A stretch of 23,776 nucleotides of DNA from Chloroflexota bacterium (GCA_023489135.1 JAMDCE010000336.1:1-23776); one strand, 5' to 3'; counted from the first letter of the stretch, positions 16,549 through 23,673 are shown. A program made the numbers and translations. The notes: generated from the sequence alone by a model not told the origin.

Positions 16549-17757
16549 TCACCTGGCCCAACCAAGAACGGGCACGGCCAGGATGCGCCTCATGCTCTCG
16601 GCTATGTGGCGGGCGCTCTTGGCACTCAGTGAGGCGTAGCTGGGCACATTCACGACCTCGCGAGCCACTCGTCCAGCTCGCGGATACGACCCTTTCGCAA
16701 ACCGTCGATACGGCTCCATCTGGGGCAAAACGTAGTCAAACGAGGTGCCTACCTCGACCCCTTGCGCCAGCATTCGCTGACAGAAGCGTACTTCATCTCG
16801 ACGCTCGACCAGGATAGTGTAAGGTGCGCGCACAACCCCTGATCGCGCAGGAGGCAGTGTGATTCCTGGGGTATCCCCAAGCTGACGATCGTAGAACTCG
16901 CCCAGGACTCCACTCCTGAACCGAACGCAGTCAAACTTGCGCAACTGAGCTAGTCCCAAGCGCCCCTGAAAATCGGTCAGAGCGGCCTCATAGTCACTTG
17001 GCATTGCGGTTGAAGTAAGATCCAGGGTATCTCTCGCGCGCGCCGCGATATTCGTTTCATTGATCTTCTTCCATCCCTCGAAGAGCTGCGCGTTGAGCAT
17101 CATATAGCCGGTCACCAATCTCCCTACTCTCTTGGCCAGCGCTTTCCGAGGTATCCTGTTCATCTCACGATCTCTAAAGGTCTTTATCTTCTCGTAAAGA
17201 TCCCCGCGGTCGGTTACCGCAACTCCGCCCGCAATCGAGTACAGCTGTTTTCCCGGGCTAAAAGAAAACACGGTGACATCGGCACGCCGTTCAGCTTCTC
17301 CGGCCAAAGGAACCGGCCCCAAATGGGCCGCATCTTCGATAATCACGACTCGCTCGTCCCCTACCATAGCTCTTATCGCAGCGATATCGGCCGGATAGCC
17401 ATACATATCGGTGGCGACGATGGCCCTCGTGCGGTGGCTCAGCGCCCGCTCCATTTCCACGATATCCATGTTGTAATCAGACAAATCGATGTCCACGAAC
17501 ACGGGGAGATTCCCTGATACGACCACGCCTTCGGCGACGACTTTGCACGTGTAGGCCGGCAGGACAACCTCAGCCGAGTTCAGGTCCAACGCCTTGAGAA
17601 TGGCGATGATGGCCGACCGACCATAAGAAAAGGCAACACCGTAACTCGCCCCCACTCGCTCAGCCACGGCTCTTTCGAACTCGGCTCGCCCCCCACTGCC
17701 GAGCAGCACTGCCCACACCTCGTGCCGGTCAAAATAGGGACGGAAGGAATGTATCAC
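16549..17757 (-). CDS. DegT/DnrJ/EryC1/StrS-type PLP aminotransferase, paralogue B
   Basis: This 402-residue protein aligns without gaps with paralogue A over at least the first 180 residues. Shared blocks include RPYFD, AFSYxRSA, EVVLPAxTC, RTRAIVAT and GDER. Catalytic marks are VIIEDAAHLGP around Asp142 and SFSPGKQLYSIAGG with predicted PLP Lys170. His145 replaces the Gln of paralogue A. The start is GTG 17757, overlapping the stop of the truncated acyltransferase gene as GTGA (17754-17757). Predicted role: amination of a nucleotide-linked keto-sugar, possibly the 3-keto-uronic acid made by the WlbA-like enzyme three genes upstream. Which of the two DegT enzymes does that step cannot be decided from the sequence. 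Confidence 0.9.
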   Translation of the reverse strand: MIHSFRPYFDRHEVWAVLLGSGGRAEFERAVAERVGASYGVAFSYGRSAIIAILKALDLNSAEVVLPAYTCKVVAEGVVVSGNLPVFVDIDLSDYNMDIVEMERALSHRTRAIVATDMYGYPADIAAIRAMVGDERVVIIEDAAHLGPVPLAGEAERRADVTVFSFSPGKQLYSIAGGVAVTDRGDLYEKIKTFRDREMNRIPRKALAKRVGRLVTGYMMLNAQLFEGWKKINETNIAARARDTLDLTSTAMPSDYEAALTDFQGRLGLAQLRKFDCVRFRSGVLGEFYDRQLGDTPGITLPPARSGVVRAPYTILVERRDEVRFCQRMLAQGVEVGTSFDYVLPQMEPYRRFAKGSYPRAGRVAREVVNVPSYASLSAKSARHIAESMRRILAVPVLGWAR

Positions 17758-18122
17758 TCCGAATGAACCTCCCCTAGCCCTTCAAGCAAATCATCCACCG
17801 GCCTCACGATTGGGCCTTTTAGACCGGGAGAATAGTAGCTCTTGTGCAACCCTGTCATTTTCTCGATCGTAACCCCGGTGGAACGGGTGAAGACCATACA
17901 AGGCAAGTCTCCTTTTCCGTCGATCACAATGAATGGGCTGGGCCGGAGGAACTCGCGGACGGCGGGAGTATCGTGCTGCACACGCATCCAGATGCGCTTC
18001 CGTAGATAGGAGGCCACGCCCACGGCGGCTCCCCATCTTTTTCTTGAAATGAAACACTCCCATCGAGGGATAGGGAGGGTGTAATCAACCCGCTCCAGGA
18101 GCAGTGAGGTCAGCGGTATCAC
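17754..18122 (-). CDS. Truncated, decaying third copy of the GNAT/FemAB-like acyltransferase
   Basis: This 122-residue frame matches only the C-terminal third of paralogues A and B: KRWGAAVGVAS, RIWMRVQHDTPAVREFL, FIVIDGKGDL and SYYSPGLKG. About 260 N-terminal residues are missing. The DNA just upstream still encodes PPYPSMGVFHFKKK in another frame, entering a run of five A at 18038-18042; removing one A would read FKKRWGA as in the paralogues. That upstream frame is closed by a TGA at 18085-18087. So the copy looks deleted at its 5' end and frameshifted. The remaining frame opens with GTG overlapping the stop of the acetyltransferase gene (GTGA, 18119-18122) and ends in a GTGA overlap with DegT B, so it may still be translated to keep coupling. 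It is probably not an active enzyme. Confidence 0.7.
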   Translation of the reverse strand: MIPLTSLLLERVDYTLPIPRWECFISRKRWGAAVGVASYLRKRIWMRVQHDTPAVREFLRPSPFIVIDGKGDLPCMVFTRSTGVTIEKMTGLHKSYYSPGLKGPIVRPVDDLLEGLGEVHSE

Positions 18123-18709
18123 AATTCTTCGAGCCTCCCAGAGTCAAGTTTGGAGTATACGGCCTGGCATGCGAAACATCTCCAAAGTCCCCCCCAGGTC
18201 TCGCCTTGCCGTAGCCGGTTCCCGCATTTGCAGACATAGCCTTCCAGCTTCGCCGGCGCGCCGACCACGAGTCCATGATCAGGCACGCTGTGGACTACCA
18301 CCGAGCCGGCGGCCACCATGGCGAACCGGCCAATTGTTATGTTAGGCAAGACGATTGACCCGGCTCCTAGCGAAGCGGCGTGTTGAACGACCGTTTTCCC
18401 CAGTTCCCAGTCGGCATCCATCTTGAGCGACCCATCACCATTGACGGCCCGCGGGTGCTTATCATTGGTGAAACAGACCAGAGGCCCAATGAACACTCCA
18501 TCCTCGATCACCGTCCCGCGATACAGGTGCGCGCCGGTTTGAATCTTGACCCTGCTGCCCACCGTTACTCCCCGATCGATGTACACTCCGCGCCCCACTA
18601 TGCACTCGGAGCCGATGCAGGCGTCGTCACAGACCTGAGCGTAAGCCCAGATTCTGGTGTTGGGTCCAATCCTTGCGCTGGGGCTTATTTCTGCGCTGGG
18701 GTGAATCAT
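18119..18709 (-). CDS. Left-handed beta-helix sugar N-acetyltransferase, WlbB/WbpD-like
   Basis: This 196-residue protein is built of hexapeptide repeats (IGPNTRIWAYAQVCDDACIGSECIVGRGVYI and similar) through about residue 155. It has FTNDKHPRA at 80-88, a signature of the WlbB/WbpD group that acetylates the 3-amino group of UDP-2-acetamido-3-amino-2,3-dideoxy-glucuronic acid. The C-terminus carries Cys160, Cys162, Cys178 and Cys181, spaced like a zinc ribbon; this tail appears in some relatives and is of unknown use. The ATG at 18709 overlaps the dehydrogenase stop as ATGA (18706-18709). Together with that dehydrogenase and a DegT enzyme it would complete 3-acetamido sugar synthesis. The exact sugar (gluco or manno, acid or not) is inference. 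Confidence 0.9.
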   Translation of the reverse strand: MIHPSAEISPSARIGPNTRIWAYAQVCDDACIGSECIVGRGVYIDRGVTVGSRVKIQTGAHLYRGTVIEDGVFIGPLVCFTNDKHPRAVNGDGSLKMDADWELGKTVVQHAASLGAGSIVLPNITIGRFAMVAAGSVVVHSVPDHGLVVGAPAKLEGYVCKCGNRLRQGETWGGLWRCFACQAVYSKLDSGRLEEL

Positions 18710-19761
18710 GCGATGATGATCTCCTCCTGGTCGGCGCTCCTATGGGCCCCAAAGGCTCTCTGATGGGACAATCCTTCATTAGACCCGTTTCCGTCGGGGA
18801 ACGAAGCCAGCACTTTCCCGGCGATGACCTCGGCCAGCTTCAGCGCACGCAGACCATCGCTGCCGGGGACTTGGCCGGGGCACCGGTCGCGAATGCAATC
18901 GACGAAGTGGCGCAACTCCAACGCGAGAGGCTCGAGCATCGGGACGTGAATACGCTCGATGATGCTCTCTTGGCGGTATTGGGTGGTGTTTTCGGTATCG
19001 AGATACTGAGGAAAAGTGCGCCGGTGGATCAGGACGGACTTGTTAAGTAGATCTGCCTCCACGTACGCCCCTTTCGCGGTGACTTCCATAAGTCTCACTT
19101 TTTGTTCCGTCACGCGAGAGGCAGCCAGTGTGGCGATGGGTCCGTGCTCGAAACAGATGGTGGCCGCCGCGTGGTCGATGTGGTTGGTGTTTATCGAGCG
19201 CCCCCAAGCGTTTATCTCCGCGATTCCCAGTCCCACCGAGTTCACCACCAGGTCCAGATCGTGGATCATCAGATCGCGAATAACGTCCACGTCGGTATTG
19301 CTTGTATCGAAGGAGCTCAGACGCCGCACGCTGATCCCGATAAGATGCATACTTCGCATCACGTGTTTGAGCTCTATGAAAGCTGGGTTGAAACGTTCGA
19401 TGTGGCCGACCTGCAGCATCAATCCACCCTTTTCAGCTAGGTGCACCAGCTGCTCGGCCTGAGAGATCGTCTCCGTCATGGGCTTTTCCACCAGGACGTT
19501 GAGACCCCGTAGCAGACATTCGGCAGCCAAAGCGTAATGGGAGCCAGTGGGGGTAGCGACAATGACGCCATCAACTTTGTCGAGCATCGCCGCGAGGTCC
19601 CCAAAGTAGGATGTAGAATAGCGGTCGGCAACCAAACGACCGCGCTCCTCGTTCAGTTCCGCAACTCCGACTACTTCGACGTGGGGTAAATTGGTGCAAA
19701 CGCGGCAGTGCCGCTCACCCATCACGCCTGCGCCAATGACGCCTATGCGTACAACTTTCAT
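18706..19761 (-). CDS. Gfo/Idh/MocA oxidoreductase, WlbA/WbpB-like sugar nucleotide dehydrogenase
   Basis: The 351-residue protein has an N-terminal Rossmann fold with GVIGAGVMGERH at about 7-18, VIVATPTGSHY near 69-79 and the family motif VEKPMTET near 94-101. VGHIERFNPA, which contains the conserved Glu-Arg-Phe, and DVIRDLMIHDLDLVV, with the conserved HDxD, follow. This pattern fits WlbA/WbpB enzymes, which oxidise C3 of UDP-GlcNAc uronic acid for later amination. ATG 19761 is chosen because AGGTGG lies 5 bases upstream; a GTG three codons earlier is less likely. No UDP-GlcNAc 6-dehydrogenase gene is in the window, so the uronic acid precursor would come from elsewhere. Confidence 0.9.
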   Translation of the reverse strand: MKVVRIGVIGAGVMGERHCRVCTNLPHVEVVGVAELNEERGRLVADRYSTSYFGDLAAMLDKVDGVIVATPTGSHYALAAECLLRGLNVLVEKPMTETISQAEQLVHLAEKGGLMLQVGHIERFNPAFIELKHVMRSMHLIGISVRRLSSFDTSNTDVDVIRDLMIHDLDLVVNSVGLGIAEINAWGRSINTNHIDHAAATICFEHGPIATLAASRVTEQKVRLMEVTAKGAYVEADLLNKSVLIHRRTFPQYLDTENTTQYRQESIIERIHVPMLEPLALELRHFVDCIRDRCPGQVPGSDGLRALKLAEVIAGKVLASFPDGNGSNEGLSHQRAFGAHRSADQEEIIIA

Positions 19762-19877
19762 AATCTCCACCTGACGAAGCCAGGAACTTCAACCATTGAG
19801 GGCCTATCCGACAGATCCCCGCCCGCAGCCGGCTCCAGTGCGCCGGCCAGGCTTCATGGTCGGATGAGCACTAATTC

Positions 19878-19897
19878 GAAGCGTAGAGGGACGCTTC
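19878..19897 (-). other. Hairpin overlapping the stop codon of the FemAB-like gene
   Basis: On the minus strand GAAGCGT and ACGCTTC form a perfect 7-bp stem with a 6-base loop, overlapping the TGA of the upstream gene. The following 115 bases also contain two GCCGGC blocks 8 bases apart that can pair. There is no T-run. The segment 19762-19895 is the longest gap inside the operon and may hold an attenuator, an RNA processing site or a weak terminator. No gene is seen in it. Confidence 0.4.
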
Positions 19898-20984
19898 AAT
19901 CACTCCCGACTGAATCTGGCACGCTGGCCGGCCGGCCTTTCGCGCGATGATTCCCACTCGAGAACGGTCGACGCGGCAAGTGACGATAGGCCACATAAGC
20001 CCACTTGCTCAACCGCAGCAAACGTGGAGCGTGAACGTAAGTGTAACGGCCAAAACAGACCAGGTTGCCGCCGAACTTGGCCTTGAAATCACGCACGCCA
20101 TAGGGCTCGCCCGGTTTGCCTGCGCCGCCGAAGTCGTATAGCTTGTAACCGTTTTCGGCGCTCCACTCGAGGACGTGCCAGGTGAGCAATTCGTCCGGCT
20201 GGTACGAACTGTAGGCCCGGGAGGTCCCGCCGTACCAGCCATAGGCGGTATCTTTGTAGAGCAGTTCCACCGAGGCTGCGGCCGGAAACTCCCCGACGCG
20301 GGCCAGGGTGAATCTAATCATGCCTTTGGGATACAACAAGTCGAAAGCGGCCTCGAAGAGGGAACGGTCGGCCAACGGGATACCGGCCACCCGATAGGTC
20401 TGCCGCAGCAATTCGTATATGGTGCTCACCTGCTCCCGATCTCTGGCTTCTTCTACGGTTACGGCACCTCGCCTGAGTCCGCGCCGTATCTGTTTGCGCG
20501 TTCGCGGACCTATGCTCTGCATTATTTCCTCTGCCGGCCGATCCAGATTTATGAGGAAATTCAGGTGGTCTTCGTAGGCAAACCCGAATCGTTCCAGGAC
20601 CTCCTGAGCCGGAGTAAGGTCCGAGAGGTTCCGTAGCTCAGTAAAGAGCGATGCTCCAGCCATCTTGCGTTGGTAGGTGTCCAACACCTTTTCTAATCCT
20701 GCCAGCCCTTCGTCTGTTGGAGAGTAGAGCACGCTCCCGTACACGACGTCCCTGCACGCCAGACGGCCAAACAAATCGTTAAACAACGAGACTCGAACGG
20801 GCAGCAACAGGGCCACTACTCTTCCAGCACCGTCGACCGCCGCCCATAGGGTTGGCTTGTGTCCCTTGGCTCGAGCAAACACCTGAAACATCTCCGGTGT
20901 ATGGAAGACCTGCCCCTGTGGATGCTCGTCCACGAATCGTCGCCACGCCCGCTCGTCGAGGTCACGGACAACTTCAATCCTCAT
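19896..20984 (-). CDS. FemAB-like GNAT acyltransferase
   Basis: The protein has 362 residues from ATG 20984 (MRIEVVRDLDERAWRRF); a TTG lies one codon earlier, and a longer frame to 21044 runs into the preceding gene and is rejected. It has a FemAB/Acetyltransf_6 pattern: GQVFHTPEMFQVFARAKGHK near 24-43, SIGPRTRKQIRRGLRRGAV near 160-178, and YGWYGGTSRAYSSYQPDELLTWHVLEWSAENGYKLYDFGGAG near 255-296. VRDFKAKFGGNLVCFGRYTYV closes the core. It is distinct from the paralogue A/B group and from the FemAB protein at 14237-15328. It follows the initiating phosphotransferase gene by 17 bases. Role by family: transfer of an aminoacyl or acyl group to a membrane-bound intermediate. Its acceptor may be the first lipid-linked sugar, which is inference. 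Confidence 0.85.
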   Translation of the reverse strand: MRIEVVRDLDERAWRRFVDEHPQGQVFHTPEMFQVFARAKGHKPTLWAAVDGAGRVVALLLPVRVSLFNDLFGRLACRDVVYGSVLYSPTDEGLAGLEKVLDTYQRKMAGASLFTELRNLSDLTPAQEVLERFGFAYEDHLNFLINLDRPAEEIMQSIGPRTRKQIRRGLRRGAVTVEEARDREQVSTIYELLRQTYRVAGIPLADRSLFEAAFDLLYPKGMIRFTLARVGEFPAAASVELLYKDTAYGWYGGTSRAYSSYQPDELLTWHVLEWSAENGYKLYDFGGAGKPGEPYGVRDFKAKFGGNLVCFGRYTYVHAPRLLRLSKWAYVAYRHLPRRPFSSGNHRAKGRPASVPDSVGSD

Positions 20985-21001
20985 CAAGCTTGTGTTACCT
21001 G

Positions 21002-21742
21002 CTATCCCGCACCATTGTTTAGAATCACTCGAAAAACCGTCCACAGGAGAATCTCCAGATCCAGGATCAGGCTGCGCCTTTCGATGTATTCGATGTCATT
21101 TCTGACCAAGCGATCGAACGAGATGCAGCTTCGCCCTCGAATCTGAGCCAGGCCCGTGATACCGGGCAGCACTTCCAGTCGCTCGTGATGCCACGGTTGA
21201 CACTCTTCGATCTCCCAGGCAACGAAGGGCCGTGGACCCACCAGGCTCATCTCACCCTTGAGCACGTTGATAATCTGAGGAAGCTCATCCAGGCTGGCCT
21301 TGCGCAATACACGCCCCACGCGGGTGACTTGTGATGCCCCAAGAGGCTTGTTGAGGCCCTTGCCGCTCCCCAGGACGTTGCGCGGGTAATGGACAAAAGA
21401 CTTGGCGAGCGCCTGGTGATGGCCGTTGGTGCCCGGCTCACTGCCGATCCGCCCTCTCACGTACCCCTTCATGAATGCCCGGTGGTCACTGTCGTCGAGG
21501 TTGTGCCGCATCGTACGCAGCTTATACATTCGAAAGCGGCGGCCGCCCTTGCCGACGCGATCTTGATCGAAAATGACCGGGCCCGGCGAGTCGAGCCTGA
21601 TGGCCAGACAGCATATCGCAAGCGCAAGAAGAGTTACAGGCAGGGTTATTAAGCAGATGGAAACGTCCATCCAGCGTTTGGCGAACTGGTATTGCGGTCG
21701 ATAGGGGAGGACTTTAGGCCGGTTTATGATCGCCAAATCCAT
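21002..21742 (-). CDS. Initiating undecaprenyl-phosphate sugar phosphotransferase
   Basis: The protein has 246 residues from ATG 21742, which has AGAGGA about 8 bases upstream; the frame extends to 21823 but the extra part lies within the preceding gene. It has one N-terminal hydrophobic segment (about 26-50), then DSPGPVIFDQDRVGKGGRRF at 51-70, KLRTM at 74-78, the catalytic Asp-Glu pair in SLDELPQ (152-153), GEMSLVGPRP at 163-172 and VLPGITGLAQIRGR at 191-204. This is the small monotopic PglC-like form without the extra WbaP membrane domain. It transfers a sugar phosphate to undecaprenyl phosphate and so starts the repeat unit. It overlaps the first gene by 29 bases. Between KLRTM and TRVGR lies a segment of about 60 residues of no recognised function. 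Confidence 0.93.
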   Translation of the reverse strand: MDLAIINRPKVLPYRPQYQFAKRWMDVSICLITLPVTLLALAICCLAIRLDSPGPVIFDQDRVGKGGRRFRMYKLRTMRHNLDDSDHRAFMKGYVRGRIGSEPGTNGHHQALAKSFVHYPRNVLGSGKGLNKPLGASQVTRVGRVLRKASLDELPQIINVLKGEMSLVGPRPFVAWEIEECQPWHHERLEVLPGITGLAQIRGRSCISFDRLVRNDIEYIERRSLILDLEILLWTVFRVILNNGAG

Positions 21743-22640
21743 CCACTCTTTCCTCTGGACGAAGATCGTATATCCGACGCGACATATGGTTAGGCGGTCC
21801 CTGCCCTCCCGGCGAGGGCACAATCCGAACGCGTCGTTCCGAGCCCATTTCCATTTCCTCGACCGCTTTCCGCATCATCGCGTCAAAGGTCAGGACCTCT
21901 GACTGAAGAGATGCCGTGCCGATCCGCAGGCTCACGCCCACTTTTTCGAAGACAGCGTCTCGCAATCGCTTGGTCAAATCGGGCAATTGCTCCGGCGCCA
22001 CCTCCGGCAAGAGCACCAGGAAATGGTCCTTCCTAAGTGCGACGACGTTGAAGTCCTCCAGCACCTCGAAGAGTGTTTTCGATACACTGGAAATCACGTA
22101 CTGTCTCACCATCGCGCGCTGCGCCTCTTGCAGCAGTCGGTCCAGCGCACCATCAACCGAATCCTCGCCGACCCCGATCGCCATCAACGATAGAGGACGC
22201 TGATAGTTGCGGGCGCGTCGCACTTCCCGGTACATTTCGCCCTGCTCAATGGAGAAGGCTTGTGGACGCTTTTCCATCAGGCCAACGCTGGCATCGATGA
22301 TCGCACGCTCGAGCTCGTTCACCCCTTTCCCCAGCCAGTAGGCAAGACTGGCTGCTATGACAATCGACAGTGCCTCCAATGCAGTCGAGAATAAGCCGGA
22401 GGCCCACACCTGGTAGCCAAGCATGATCTTAAGTGCCACTAGCAGGAGGATAGAGCCGGTCGCAGCCAACGAAAGCGGGACACGGTGCAGAGAAGGGACG
22501 ACCAGAACGATGACGACTACCGCCGCCATTAAGGCGTAGGCCAAGTCCGTGATTCCAATCGGTCCACCGATTCGCTCGATATAGAAGAGGAAAAGACCCC
22601 AGGCGATCAACGCAGTTGCGCGAAAATGAATTTGTCTCAT
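21714..22640 (-). CDS. Membrane protein with degenerate GGDEF-like domain
   Basis: The protein has 308 residues from ATG 22640, with AAGGTG about 8 bases upstream; a GTG seven codons earlier is less likely. Four hydrophobic segments (about 7-23, 33-50, 55-77 and 82-104) are followed by a short amphipathic stretch and a cytoplasmic domain (about 133-272). That domain has the diguanylate-cyclase layout: EMYREVRRARNYQRPLSLMAIGV, then VVALRKDHFLVLLPEVAPEQ, then VSLRIGTASL. The GG(D/E)EF signature is replaced by RKDHF at 204-208, so cyclase activity is not expected. As first gene of the operon, before the phosphotransferase, it may sense or scaffold at the membrane. Nucleotide binding is untested. 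The C-terminal tail of about 35 residues has no recognised fold. Confidence 0.78.
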   Translation of the reverse strand: MRQIHFRATALIAWGLFLFYIERIGGPIGITDLAYALMAAVVVIVLVVPSLHRVPLSLAATGSILLLVALKIMLGYQVWASGLFSTALEALSIVIAASLAYWLGKGVNELERAIIDASVGLMEKRPQAFSIEQGEMYREVRRARNYQRPLSLMAIGVGEDSVDGALDRLLQEAQRAMVRQYVISSVSKTLFEVLEDFNVVALRKDHFLVLLPEVAPEQLPDLTKRLRDAVFEKVGVSLRIGTASLQSEVLTFDAMMRKAVEEMEMGSERRVRIVPSPGGQGPPNHMSRRIYDLRPEERVDGFGDHKPA

Positions 22641-22669
22641 CTCAAATGCACCTTGCTTCACGAAGATGG

Positions 22670-22682
22670 GCAGGCTACCGCC
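22670..22682 (-). promoter_or_regulatory. ops-like element in the operon leader
   Basis: On the minus strand the sequence GGCGGTAGCCTGC lies 29 bases before the ATG of the first operon gene. It contains the GGCGGTAG core of the ops pause element that recruits the NusG paralogue RfaH in proteobacterial polysaccharide operons, and differs at one position from the E. coli form GGCGGTAGCGTGC. Place and strand fit an antitermination site for a long operon. No nusG/rfaH-like gene is in the window. The same 8-mer also occurs by chance inside a gene at 13333-13340 on the other strand, so this match alone is not proof. Confidence 0.4.
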
Positions 22683-23060
22683 ATTTCAGCACCCTGGTTC
22701 CCAAGGTCCCTACACTTAGATTCGTTTTGAAAACTGTGCTAACGTCCGCTCGGCGTCTGCCTGCGGGCGAGGCGGCTTGCAACCTACAATCACCCTGCAG
22801 CTCAGATCCGTCGTGGAAATGGGGGACCGGAATCAAGAGCCTGCTGCGACTACCGTGTTCGACGCGGAAGCGAACTATTGTAGACATCTTGCCTCTGCCC
22901 GTTGGTACTGGGACTACCTTCCACTTTTGGCGAGGCTTGGTTCAAGTAACAGATCGGTGGCGAGGGATCCTTTAGAGCCCTAACTCACTTCTCTTCCCTA
23001 CCGTTTTCTACACATTCCCATTTTAGGAAGCTATTGATAAATGACTGTGAAAAAAACCAC
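22683..23060. other. Operon upstream region, no convincing gene
   Basis: Only short open frames are present, without family resemblance. One minus-strand frame of 70 codons (22887-22675) has AGAGG before its ATG and ends at the TAG inside the ops-like element; it could be a leader peptide but its codon pattern is not convincing. A TAAAAT hexamer on the minus strand near 23020 could be a -10 box but has no good -35 partner. A run of seven A is at 23050-23056. The operon promoter probably lies here but was not located. Confidence 0.4.
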
Positions 23061-23163
23061 CGCCTGGATTACAGAGTTTTCAAGATAGCCGCTCGATGGG
23101 CAGTCGGCTGAGGTCCAGGCAAGCATTGGTTACACTGAGAACTTCAGTTCCGCTGACCCCAGC
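23061..23163 (+). repeat. Left arm of perfect 103-bp inverted repeat
   Basis: This arm, beginning CGCCTGGATTACAGAG, is base for base the reverse complement of 23674-23776. The match ends abruptly at 23163/23674. The arm may extend further outward because the window stops at the end of the partner arm. Confidence 0.95.
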
Positions 23164-23673
23164 TCGGGACAAAGACCGATGCGCTCTTGAAGACCACGTC
23201 GGTCTACACCTCGTCCCAACACACCTCTTCCCCGAGCGGATTGATTCTCGATCCAGCACGGGCACGCGAGCTGGCAGAACGCGCAAGCCCTGTTAACATC
23301 CTGCTAACATACCTATCGAGCGATCCCGCCGGACCGGGGGCTTCACTCCTGGACCGTGACAAAGGTGTAGCCTTTCTGTGACGAGGGCGAATAACTAATC
23401 CAACGACAACTTAACAAGATTACAACCGCTTCTCAACAGGTTCCCGTTATATTAGGGTCTGCAAGCGACTTTGACGCCGGTGGAAAGCAATGGGAAGCTG
23501 GCCCCCGACCCTCACCTTTTTCAACCGCGTCAGGAGGGCATCGACCTCAATGGGCGCAAGGGCAACCCGAGGGACGGCCAATGAGAGCGGGGCGAGAAGA
23601 AAATTGGATGCCCTGAATGACTGCGACTTGCTCGGCCAGTTGTGGGAGGAAATCCTTGACAGAAATGGAGCCT
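23164..23673. other. 510-bp core between inverted repeat arms, no gene recognised
   Basis: The core contains only short open frames with no recognisable domain. A 67-codon plus-strand frame starts at 23490, and no transposase or recombinase motif is visible. The part around 23386-23456 is AT-richer than its surroundings and could hold a promoter, but I found no convincing -35/-10 pair in either orientation. Confidence 0.5.

Noticed and set aside
18085..18276. Minus-strand frame ending in TADLTAPGAG before a TGA
   Set aside because: It overlaps the acetyltransferase gene in another frame. Its last residues may be part of the decayed third acyltransferase, but it is not a gene of its own.
22675..22887. 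A 70-codon minus-strand frame with AGAGG before its ATG, ending at the ops-like element
   Set aside because: No family resemblance and an unconvincing codon pattern. It is kept only as a possible leader peptide in the region note.
23386..23456. AT-rich stretch with TATATT on the plus strand and TAATAT on the minus strand, considered as a promoter in the inverted-repeat core
   Set aside because: No -35 hexamer at 16-18 bases matches well in either orientation, so no promoter is called.
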